Program-made: the position numbers and the translations under genes
Notes under the pieces: model-generated
Databases searched by the model: none
Seen by the model: the letters and a program-made list of their open reading frames with translations, nothing else
What the model was told of the DNA's origin: nothing
Assembly: GCA_030704615.1 (NCBI GenBank)
Contig: CM060734.1
Location: forward strand, 23,622,001-23,686,000
Direction: 5' to 3'
Source of the DNA: Takakia lepidozioides
Lineage: Eukaryota > Streptophyta > Takakiopsida > Takakiales > Takakiaceae
Length of the DNA stretch: 64,000 bases
Part shown: positions 31,970 to 42,933 of the stretch, one piece after another
Layout: each line of letters starts with the position of its first letter
Position numbering within the stretch: the stretch's first letter is position 1

Positions 31970-33171
31970 ATCCAAAGAAAGTGGAGGTTATCCAGAAAAT
32001 ACCACCATCAGAAAATCCCAAGAAACTCAAGAGATTTCTGGGACAGACGAGCTATTACAGAAGGTACATGGACAAATATGCTCACAGAGCAGCACCAGTC
32101 TATAGACTGCTGAAGCAAGATGCCGAATATCGATGGTCTCCAGCTTATCAGGAATCATTTGATTCACTAAAAAAGGCACTCACAGCAGCACCAATTCTAA
32201 TAAATCCATGATGGGATTTACCATTTCATGTACATAGTGATGCATCAGGCATTGCTTTGGGAGCGGTTCTAGCTCAAAATGTGACAGGCACAATAGATTC
32301 ACCAATCTATTATGCAAGCAGATTGTTGACAGCAGCAGAAAAGAATTATAGCACCACAAAAAGGGAGGCATTGGCAATGATTTATGCTGTTCAAAAATTT
32401 CGGCATTATTTACTTGGCAATCGCTTTAAGTTTATTGTTGATCATCAGGCTCTAGTTCATTTAGCAAATCGACCACTAGCTAGTGGCAGGGTTGCTCGAT
32501 GGTTATTACTTCTTCATGAATATGACTTTGAAGTTGTTCATAAACCAGGAAGATTACATGTTATAGCAGATCATCTGTCAAGAATTACTACAGGAGAACC
32601 AGCCACGGGGGTAGAGGATCAACTCCCCGATGCATTTCTGTTTATTGTTCAACCAGAAGCACCAGATGAAGAGACAAATCCTATAAATGCTCTGGGAATG
32701 TTTCAAGGAGACTATGACCTTCCAGATGCTCTCAAACTCATGGACAACACGGATGAAGAAGAAGATTCATCCGATGAAGATGAACCTCTTGATAAAGGAC
32801 TTATTATTGAAGAAGAGTCAGATCCACAAGAAGAAGATGACAAGGAAAATGAAGAAACAGACAATCAATAATTGGCCAATATCAGTATTGGAGCTTATAC
32901 AGTCACCAAAGAAGAAGCAAAAGATATTCAAGATCAAGATCAAGATGATTGGCAATGGCCAATCAAATACTTTCTGAACACAGGGAAATTTCCTGAAGGT
33001 TACACCAAAGATGACAGAAGGAAGCTTTCAATGAAAAGCAAGCCATACACATTAATCAAAGGGATTTTGTACAAAAGAGGAATTGACTCCATAATGAGAA
33101 GATGTGTAAACAAAGACCAAGCCAAAACACTAATGCAAGAACTACATGAAGGAATTGCAGGTAGACACGGG
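31906..33171 (+). pseudogene. RNase H and partial integrase of element 2
   Basis: Continues Pol in other frames: 31906-32211 (GQTSYYRRYMDKYA), 32257-32871 (RNase H, ASRLLTAAEKNYSTT ... FIVDHQAL ... VIADHLSRI, then a long acidic insert of about 60 residues) and 32872-33171 (integrase N-terminus). TGA 32209 and TAA 32869 separate the pieces. The integrase HHCC finger stops after HEGIAGRH, at the junction with the orphan terminus. Confidence 0.8.
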
Positions 33172-33224
33172 GGCTGCTATTTCATGAGCGGCATGAGCAT
33201 GAGCGGAAAAAAAAAAAGCATGAG
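33172..33224. repeat. Orphan terminus resembling large elements A and B
   Basis: CTATTTCATGAGC followed by GGCATGAGCATGAGCGG, an A11 run and GCATGAGCAG. The first 13 bases match the termini at 9206 and 57606, and the CATGAGC repeats match their subterminal repeats. It lies exactly between truncated element 2 and a copy of repeat F, so it is probably the remnant of an insertion or deletion event by the same family. Confidence 0.55.
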
Positions 33225-33225
33225 C

Positions 33226-33587
33226 AGACCATTGTGGAAACTTAGCCTCTTTTAGAAGCCGGTTACTCTAGGACACTTGATACCATGCCAAACTGATATG
33301 GATGGATCTTTTTGTGGCCAAATCTGGTCCTTGGTTATATGCCCTTGAATGTTTACCTATTTTCCAAAACGGTAAGACATTGGTAGATGCGAAGAGAATG
33401 ATTCAGGCATTGTATTCAAGTTGCTTTAGGATAAATAATACCAAAGTAACCTGCAGGCCTGATGGGATGAGCAATTCAGATTCTTTGTGTTTCCTTTGGA
33501 TGATTGCATGGCATGTAAATCTGATTACAGCCTGTTATGGTAATGATTTCCCTACCCCAGACATAGAACTTGGTCTTGGGGCATGGA
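33226..33587 (+). repeat. Repeat family F, segment P
   Basis: Starts GGAAACTTAGCCTC and runs to GGGGCATGGAATA. The same segment is found at 38940-39300 (plus), 38780-38436 (minus) and 42583-42933 (plus). The copies share short open frames (GLWYALECLPIF-like), but stops and indels differ and I do not regard them as genes. Confidence 0.85.
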
Positions 33588-33655
33588 ATAATACTTGCAC
33601 TGTTCCCAAGTCATTGGCACACCTCTTACCTATACAAATAAGGAGTTCAGGACGT
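33588..33655 (+). repeat. Captured fragment of Ty3 ORF3
   Basis: About 68 bp matching the ORF3 C-terminal region of elements 1 and 3 (near 20318 and 53897; landmark GTCATTGGCACACCTCT), fused to repeat F. The rest of the retrotransposon is absent. Confidence 0.65.
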
Positions 33656-34664
33656 TCGGAGCCTGGACTTCAAACCAGGAAGGTGTAGAGAGAACGAGAG
33701 GTGATGCAAGCATTGCAGTGGAATGTTGATTGAGGGGAGATTCTCCAAACCCTCAGTCACAGAATGTATTGTCTTGATTCTGTTTTCTTTTCTTTCTGGT
33801 TCAGCACTTTAGTGGTGATCATACCTGCAAAGTGGATGCAGTAGAGTAGAAACAAGTAAGATTTGTTGGTCAGTATTACAGCATAGGAATGAGGGTTCAG
33901 TTTACCAAGAACTAAGGCCTGGCATATGCATGCACAAAGTAGTGGAATGCATGGTAGATCTCTTGCAAACTGTTGGGTGCTTCTGCATTGCATGTAGCTG
34001 CATAAGTGACACTGTCATTTCATGTTAGTTGTTAAACTGAGAGGGATCTGTTTTTGGAACTCTGTTAATTGGGAGTTGAATGCAAACTAAGGTTTTTGGT
34101 TTTGTAGAATGCATATAGTTAAGGGGCTTGTATTTACTAACTGACAAACTGATTGCTTCTGCAAGCAATCAGAATGAAGAGGGTCTCTGTGTGGAAAGAG
34201 AGAAAGACTAATGAAGGATGAAGGGAGGGTCACTTGTGAGTTAAAGGAAAAACCGTGAGAGGCAGTGAACTACCTGTACCTGCACATGGTGGTAGATCCA
34301 TGTTGCATCCTCACATCACAATGCTTTCATTCTAGAGGAAGTTCAGCATGTACTGCTTTTAAAGGTAACCAAGTGTAGTCACCCAGATAGTGAGCTGTTT
34401 GTGACACTGAAATCATAACAACACTCTTATTGGTGTATGCAAACCGGACTTGGATGTACCAAGTCATAAAAGGGAGAAACTTCCCAGTCCCATCCATGTC
34501 TTCTCTTCCGCTGCGGCGTGGATGAGGGCATCTGGTCTCTGATCATGAACAGGTTAGAGGCACTCATTAGGGGTGTGAGTCTTAGGGTAGCAAGCGTATC
34601 TTTCACTAAGAACTAGATAGAATTAGACAGAAGGGGATTTATGCCCCTCTCTTTTCACACTACA
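33656..34664 (-). repeat. LTR of TGTAGTGTG family, minus strand, diverged
   Basis: Read on the minus strand it starts TGTAGTGTGAAAAGAG at 34664 and aligns with the LTR start at 42934 (shared CATCCACGCCGCAGCGGAAG and a TCAGTG-CACAA block). Similarity fades after about 400 bp, so the far border at about 33656 is uncertain. It interrupts repeat F between 33587 and 34665. No gene. Confidence 0.6.
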
Positions 34665-35925
34665 GCGGGAGAGGAGGCTGATATCTCATGGCTTTGGCCT
34701 TCCCATTGCCTTGGGTTCATCACTTCAATCAGGAACATATTTGATAACCTTTTGTCATGCTCAGACCAAGGTGTTAGTAAATCAAACATAAAACTGAAAA
34801 CAAAAGGGAGATTGGTTGATAATGTGTACAAGAACCACCAAGTACACTGGTCTAAATCAGAGAGGGAAGATACTTATGTCTTGTCGAGACATGGACAAAG
34901 ACCAGACAAGGTCATTGTAAAATTAACGACAAATCAGCCTCATAACAAGGCATTATCAACCTTCTTCATTCACAAGTCAGCTTTATGACAAATCCCAGAC
35001 TTCAAAGTCGATGAAATCTCTGGGTGGGGGGGGTGGGAACATATAGATATCCATTTACCATTGCACATAGCAAGAAAATCTTGTTTCGAGTTGCTAAACT
35101 GTGCCACATATGATTGAAAAGAGGGTCTGGAAGCCAGATTCCAGTTTTCCTTTGTTTTTCATCATCACCACTTCAATGCTACAACCTGTTTATATTGGCA
35201 TCTTACACACCGTGTCTTAACCAGATCCACTATACTTTTTTGGCCCATAACCTAGTTCAGGTTTGGGTTCTTTGTATAATGCCATATCAGGGTGATTGAT
35301 CAGCAAGTGTCCATGTCTAAATAAGGAACCATTGACCACTTTTCATAGCAAGAAATATCTGTTCAGCTTAGGAAAGCCATTCATGATCACATAGAACCAG
35401 TCTGCCCTAAGATAAACATCAAGTCAGTTCCTGACACCATCCTTCTTGCCCTATGATCTGGTTCAGATCTGGGGCAGGTGAGTAAGCGCATTGGTGGTGC
35501 TCCCACATCATGTTATCAGCCCCAAGACCAGGTTCAAGGTCTGGGGCAATGATATCATTACCATAATAGGTTGTGATCAAATTTACAGGCCATCAACCCA
35601 TTCATAGAAACCACACAGGGTCTGAATTGTTCATTCCAACAGGTCAGTAAGTTGCCATGGTATCATTTATCCTAAGGCAACCTGAACATCCGGGTCTGAA
35701 TCAGCTTCTTAACAAACAACAAAGGCTTACCATCATGGACATTGTCCATTACAAAAGCCGAGCAACCAAGGATATTATCTGGCCAAAGAAGAGCCATCCT
35801 ACGAGATTACATGGCACCAGATATCCTAAAGCAGCCTGCTCGTAAAAAGAGACCAGGCTTACAAGTGTTTCCAATAAAGGACATTGTCTGGTAAAAACAA
35901 AAACAAAAAAAAAACCAGATCTGCC
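34665..35925 (+). repeat. Repeat family F, noncoding
   Basis: Starts GCGGGAGAGGAGGCTG, which is also at 37545 (plus) and 40180 (minus). It includes the block shared with 21773-22605 (inverted) and 23425-23708 (direct), with a G-tract (GGGTGGGGGG) at about 35020. Short frames differ between copies. No gene seen. Confidence 0.8.
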
Positions 35926-38900
35926 CCACTTTGCTGCTTGGCACCAGATATCTTAAAGCCACCAGCTTGTCACACAAATGCTCCACCGTCACAACAAGAT
36001 GCCACAGGGAACAAGAGAGAAGCACCCAAATGACTGAGTGTCCACCATACCAAGTTAAGAACAAGAGCCATCAAGATCAAGGGAAAGAGGAAGGGAAAGG
36101 GAAAGGTTTATTCTCCCCCAAAGATACAAATGTCATGGCATCGCTTCTTCAACTCGATTCCAATCACCTTCAAGCTTTGAAATTCATATTAAGTGAGGAC
36201 CCTCACCTGGTCCCATCACATGCAATCAGAAACAGTTAAGTTAGAGAAGATGTTGAACCCCAGGTGAATCGCAGGTCTCACGCCTGTTATCACTGTACAA
36301 CATGCATTACAAAGCAGGGGCAGAAAGGAAACAGAGCATATACAGGCCAATACCTCGATGGCTTGTGGAAGAGAGGCCTGCGCCATAGCTCCCAAGACCA
36401 GTAAACAAGAATGCACAAAGCATGTACAAAGAAAGTGAATCGTCCAAACTTAAAGAGTTCAGTCACTTCCTTGAGGTCTTAAGATGCGCCACTGTATCTT
36501 AATGATCAGTGAAGGTCACAGTAGGCAAACACAGCATAGGTAGATTGCCCGCCAAGCATGAGAGACAACCCCGCCACAGGGAAATTGCAGGTACTGCCGC
36601 CATTGCGCACCCCAAGAGGGAAAGAAGGTACTGAATCTTGTCAAAAAACCTACAGGCCTTAACGGCGCAGCTCCATAGCATTCAAGGGCGCCAGCATCGA
36701 GCTTCAATGAAGGGACCTTAACTCCAAAATTCATGAAGCAACAAACATGAAAGAAACTTTTATCAACCCTTTAGTGTTGACCTAGCCCATGTTTTTGGGT
36801 ACCACATATGTACAAAACCAATGGGGGCAAGTTTAGGTAATGAATTTTTTGCCATTGGTATGTTCCAAGTTGGCAAGTTGTGACAAACGAAGGTACATCA
36901 GCACATATATCAAAATGTAGAGTTTTACCTTTTAGCTTATATATAAGCTTTGGTGACCGGAAGAAGAGGCCAGTGAAAGAACCCTCAATTCCCAAGGTCA
37001 TAAAGTAACAATCAGGAAAGAATCTTCTATCAGACTTTTAGTGTTTACCCACCCCTTGTTTTGGGTAAAACATGTGTACAAAACCAAAGGGGGTAGGTAT
37101 TGGGACTTGAAGTCTGGCAGGGGTTTACCACCTGGTATTCAGACAAAACATCTACCAGCAGCATATCAGAATTGGGTATTTTTTATGGTGCTATAAAGAG
37201 CAAAGCCATAACCAGGAGAAACATAGAAACATTTGAGCCAAAGAAATGGAACTCATTCTTATCATAAGGTATCTAAATCTGACATAAGGCATCGGCTACA
37301 GGGGACCGGCAAACAAGAGTAATGTGCATTGACCGGATCATGTATAAGGTGTACACGTCTACTCCAGCAAGCTGTCTTACCAAGGCCTAGCTCAAAATTT
37401 CAGCATTCAGAAGCCCTACAGATGTTCTATGCTTATCTCAGGTACCTTCAAGGATGCCTTACTCTCCATGCCCAACTAGCCAACATATATTTTGCTGGAG
37501 AAGATCTTACCTTGTGAAGGACTTGCTTGCTCCACACCGTGGTCATGGCGGGAGAGGAGGCTGATATCTCATGGCTTTGGCCTTCCCATTGCCTGGGTTC
37601 ATCACTTCAATCAGGAACATATTTGATAACCTTTTGTCATGCTCAGACCAAGGTGTCAGTAAATCAAACATAAAACTAAAACAGAAGGGAGAGTGGTTGA
37701 TAATGTGTACAAGAACCACCAAGTACACTGGTCTAAATCAGAGAGGGAAGATACTTATGTCTTGTCGAGACATGGACAAAGACCTGACAAGGTCATTGTA
37801 AAATTAACGACAAATCAGCCTCATTATCAACCATTCTTCATTCACAAGTCAACTTTATGACAAATCCGAGACTTCAAAGTCAATGAAGTCTCTGGGTGGG
37901 GGGTGGGAAAAATTAGAGACTCAATTACCACTGTTCATAGAATGAAACCATTGTTCAGCATGCTAAAAAGTGCCATTCATGACATGCCATGTCATTCAGT
38001 CTGTATTTTTTGGTCAGCTTACATACCGAGGCATAACCAACCATCCTAATTTATTATTGGCTCAAAAACTAGTATAGTTCTTGGGTTCTTTGTATCATTG
38101 GACATACCAAAGTGACTGAGCAGTAAGTATCCATGTCCAAATAAAGATCCATTGATCACTGTTCATGGTTGGAAATGTATGTTTGTCTTAAAGAAGCCAT
38201 TTATGATCATAGAAGGCTTAAGAACAAAATAAGAGCATTTCTTTACATAAAGAACATCACCAAAGCAGGGTTATAGACTGATATTTGGCAGCTCATACAA
38301 TAGGGTATAATCAGCTGCCCTATTTTGCACATCGAGTCACTTATTGACACCATGTTTTTTGCCCCATGGTCTGTTTTAGATCTAGGGCTGGTGTGTAATT
38401 TCAATGACAGGGTAGAGTAATATTCCCATCTTATTTCATGCCCCAAGACCAAGTTCTATGTCTGGGGTAGGGAAATCATTACCATAACAGGCTGTAATCA
38501 GATTTACATGCCATGCAATCATCCATAGGAAACACAAAGAATCTGAATTGCTCAACCTATCAGGCTTGCATGTTACTTTGGTATTATTTATCCCAAAGCA
38601 ACTTGAATACAATGCCCGAATCATTATGTTCACATCTACCAATGTCTTACCATTTTGGAAAATAGGTAAACATTCAAGGTCATATAACCAAGGACCAGAT
38701 TTGGCCACAAAAGATCCATCCATATCAGTTTGGCATGGTATCAAGTGTATTAAAGTAACCAGCTTCTAAAAGAGGCTAAGTTTCCAATGCTTGTACATTC
38801 AAGAACACTCTCTGGTCATCAAAACAGGTCTGCCCGACACTGTAGCATGTTACCAGATCTCTTTAAAGCCATCAAAATGTCATATCATTGCTCCATTGTC

Positions 38901-41900
38901 ATCATGACCAGACAGTGTTTTTGAATGAACATGCATTAGAAACTTAGCCTCTTTTAGAAGCTGGTTACTTTAGGACACTTGATACCATGCCAAACTGATA
39001 TGGATGGATCTTTTGTGGCCAAATCTGGTCCTTGGTTATATGCCCTTGAATGTTTACCTATTTTTCAAAATGGTAAGACATTGGTAGATGTGAACAAAAT
39101 GATTCCGGCATTGTATTCAAGTTGCTTTAGGATAAATAATACCAAAGTAACCTACAGGCCTGATGGGATGAGCAATTCAGATTCTTTGTGTTTCCTATGG
39201 ATGATTGCATGGCATGTAAATCTGATAACAGCCGGTTATGGTAATGATTTCCCTACCCCAGACATAGAACTTGGTCTTGGGGCATGGAATAAGAGGTGGG
39301 AATATTACTCTACCCTGTCATTGAAATTACACACCAGCCCCAGATCTAAAACAGATCATGGGGCAAAAAACATGGTGTCAATAAGTGACTCGATGTGCAA
39401 AATAGGGCAGCTGATTATACCCTGTTGTATGAGCTGCCAAATATCAGTCTATAACCCTGCTTTGGTGATGTTCTTTATGTAAAGAAATGCTCTTATTTTG
39501 TTCTTAAGCCTTCTATGATCATAAATGGCTTCTTTAAGACAAACATACATTTCCAACCATGAACAGTGATCAATGGATCTTTATTTGGACATGGATACTT
39601 ACTGCTCAGTCACTTTGGTATGTCCAATGATACAAAGAACCCAAAAACTATACTAGTTTTTGAGCCAACAATAAATTAGGATGGTTGGTTATGCCTCGGT
39701 ATGTAAGCTGACCAAAAAATACAGACTGAATGACATGGCATGTCATGAATGGCACTTTTTAGCATGCTGAACAATGGTTTCATTCTATGAACAGTGGTAA
39801 TTGAGTCTCTAATTTTTCCCACCCCCCACCCAGAGACTTCATTGACTTTGAAGTCTCGGATTTGTCATAAAGTTGACTTGTGAATGAAGAATGGTTGATA
39901 ATGAGGCTGATTTGTCGTTAATTTTACAATGACCTTGTCAGGTCTTTGTCCATGTCTCGACAAGACATAAGTATCTTCCCTCTCTGATTTAGACCAGTGT
40001 ACTTGGTGGTTCTTGTACACATTATCAACCACTCTCCCTTTTGTTTTTAGTTTTATGTTTGATTTACTGACACCTTGGTCTGAGCATGACAAAAGGTTAT
40101 CAAATATGTTCCTGATTGAAGTGATGAACCCAAGGCAATGGGAAGGCCAAAGCCATGAGATATCAGCCTCCTCTCCCGCCATGACCATGGTGTGGAGCAA
40201 GCAAGTCCTTCATAAGGTAAGATCTCCAGCAAAAATATGCTGGCTAGTTGGGCATGGAGAGTAAGGCATCCTTGAAGGTACCTGAGATAAGCATAGAACA
40301 TCTATAGGGCTTCTGAATGCTGAAATTTTGAGCTAGGCCTTGGTAAGACAGCTTGTTGGAGTAGACGTGTACACCTTATACATGATCCGGTCAATGCACA
40401 TTACTCTTGTTTGCCGGTCCCCTGTAGCCGATGCCTTATGTCAGATTTAGATACCTTATGATAAGAATGAGTTCCATTTCTTTGGCTCAAATGTTAGTTT
40501 CTCCTGGTTATGGCTTTGCTCTTTATAGCACCATAAAAAATACCCAATTCTGATATGCTGCTGGTAGATGTTTTGTCTGAATACCAGGTGGTAAACCCCT
40601 ACCAGACTTCATCACCTAAGTCCCAATACCTGCCCCCTTTGGTTTTGTACACATGTTTTACCCAAAACAAGGGGTGGGTAAACACTAAAAGTCTGATTCC
40701 GGATTGTTACTTTATGACCTTGGGAATTGAGGGTTCTTTCACTGGCCTCTTCTTCCGGTCACCAGAGCTTATATATAAACTAAAAGGTAAAACTCTACAT
40801 TTTGATGTATGTGTTGATGTACCTTCGTTTGTCACAACTTGCCAACTTGGAACATGCCAATGGCAGAAAATTCATTACCTAAACCTGCCCCCATTGGTTT
40901 TGTACACATGTGGTACCCAAAAACATGGGCTAGGTAAACACTAAAGGGTTGATAAAAGTTTCTTTCCTGTTTGTTGCTTCATGAATTTTGGAGTTAAGGT
41001 CCCTTCATTGGCCTCATCTTTCCATTACCAGAGCTTATGTGTAGCTAAAAGGCAAAACTCTACATTCTGATGTAAGTGTTGATGTACCTTTGCTTGTCAC
41101 GGCTTGTTTTGTTTATTTTACCTTGGAGAGTTGAGATTGTAGGCATGTTTATTTCTATGGTTCCTTTGTAACCAGAAGTAAAAGCTACAAAGAAGAGGGA
41201 GGTCATTTATGTGACGGGGTCTGGTATGCACTCCCTTACGGGGTGAGTGCATACCACACTCACTCCATAAGGAGCTGCCATACCAGGGGATGGTTGGTGG
41301 GTTCCCTCTCTCTCCCTCTCTCTCCCTCCCTCCATGGATCTGGCTGGTTCTTTTAAAACTTGATAGTTTAAGACCAGTGGTATGTTACCTAACCCCTAAT
41401 TAACCTTCTTGGAATTTGGTTAATTTCGGTTATTTACATTACCAGGATTTTGGGTATAAGGTCGGGATCCTAATGGAGCCATCCTATTATTTAATTTTTT
41501 CATCCATAAATGGATGTCATCCTCAGAGGATGACACAAATGAAAAATCGAGAGACAATTTCATCCAACGCGGATGAAATCACGTTAGATTTCATCATGCG
41601 CTGTAGAGTTCATCCCGTGTGATGGATTTCATCCCAAATGGATGAAATCCTGGGAAATCACGTGGATGAAATCGCGGGAAATCGCGCTTCATCGCTTCCC
41701 TGCCCTAACCCTCTGCACGACGATCGTGCTTAAGGGATGGCTGGAGCTGAGAGATGGTGGCGGGGGACGCATGGAGCTCGATTCAGGCGCCCTTGAATGC
41801 TATGGAGTTGCGCCTTTCAGGCATTTAGGTGTTCTGGCAAGATTCAGTACCTTCTTCCCCTCTTGGGGTGCGCAATGGCGGCAGTACCTGCAATTTCCCT

Positions 41901-42560
41901 GTAGCGGTTGTCTCTAATGCTTGGCGGGCGATCTACCCGTGTTGTGGTTGCTTGCTGTGACCTTCAATGATCATTAAGATGCAAGTGGCGATCTTAAGGC
42001 CTCATGGAAGTGTCTGAACTCTTTAAGTTTGGGCGATTCACTTTCTTTGTGCATGCTTTGTACATTTTGTTGTGCATTCTTGTTTGTTGGTCTTGAGAGC
42101 TATGGTGCAGGCCTCTCTTCCACAAGCCATCAAGGTATTGACTTGCATATGCTCTGTTTCCTTTCTGTCCCTGCTTTGAATTGCATGTTGTACAGCGATA
42201 ACAAGCGTGAGACCTGCGATTCACCCGGGGTTCCACATCGTCTCTAACTTAACTTTTTCTGATTGCATGTGATGGGACCAGGTGAGGGTCCTCACTTAAC
42301 ATGGATTTTAAAGCTTGAAGTTGATTGGAATCGAGTTGAAGAAGCGACGCCATCTGTATATTTGGGGGAGAACAATCTTCCTTTGATCTTGATGGCTCCT
42401 ATGTTTAACCTAGTATGGTGGACAATCAATCATTAGGGCGACTATCTCTTGTTCCCTATGGCATACTGATGTGACAATGGAGCAATGATATGACAAGCTG
42501 ATGGCTTTAAAGAGATCTGGTAACATGCTACGATGTAGGGCAGACCTGTTTTCATGACCA
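35926..42560. repeat. Large foldback (inverted repeat) of family F
   Basis: The left arm, 35926-38818, is the reverse complement of the right arm, 38906-42560, with an 87-bp loop at 38819-38905. Paired points include 37566 with 40158 and 36780 with 40944. The right arm is longer because of an insertion of about 750 bp at 41017-41770. The arms match by eye at roughly nine bases in ten over most of their length, with indels. Segment P starts again at 42561, so the right arm is flanked by direct repeats. No conserved protein is encoded. Confidence 0.8.
41017..41770 (+). repeat. Insertion in foldback right arm, rich in small inverted repeats
   Basis: Absent from the left arm. It contains a perfect 12-bp hairpin (41222-41233 with 41245-41256) and, at about 41490-41700, at least seven copies of GGATGAAATC or GATTTCATCC in both orientations. 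A CT-rich tract (CTCTCTCCCTC) lies at about 41300-41325. No coding frame is convincing. Confidence 0.6.
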
Positions 42561-42933
42561 GACAGTGTTTTTGAATGTACATGCATTGGAAACTTAGCCT
42601 CTTTTAGAAGCTGGTTACTTTAGGACACTTGATACCATGCCAAACTGATATGGATGGATCTTTTGTGGCCAAATCTGGTCCTTGGTTATATGCCCTTGAA
42701 TGTTTACTTATTTTCCAAAATGGTAAGACATTGGTAGATGTGAACAGAATGATTCAGGCATTGTATTCAAGTTGCTTTAGGATAAATAATACCAAAGTAA
42801 CCTACAGGCCTGATGGGATGAGCAATTCAGATTCTTTGTGTTTCCTATGGATGATTGCATGGCATGTAAATCTGATTACAGCCTGTTATGGTAATGATTT
42901 CCCTACCCCAGACATAGAACTTGGTCTTGGGGC
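42561..42933 (+). repeat. Repeat family F, segment P, cut by LTR insertion
   Basis: Matches 38920-39290 closely up to GGTCTTGGGGC, where the LTR starting TGTAGTGTG interrupts it. Confidence 0.8.

Larger units (their letters stand above)
26839..33171 (+). mobile_element. Ty3/gypsy LTR retrotransposon 2, 3'-truncated
   Basis: Same family group as elements 1 and 3 but clearly diverged: 5' LTR, primer site, ORF0, gag, and pol to the start of integrase. It is cut inside the integrase zinc finger at about 33168, where sequence like the terminus of element A begins. Integrase core, ORF3 and 3' LTR are absent. Confidence 0.88.
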
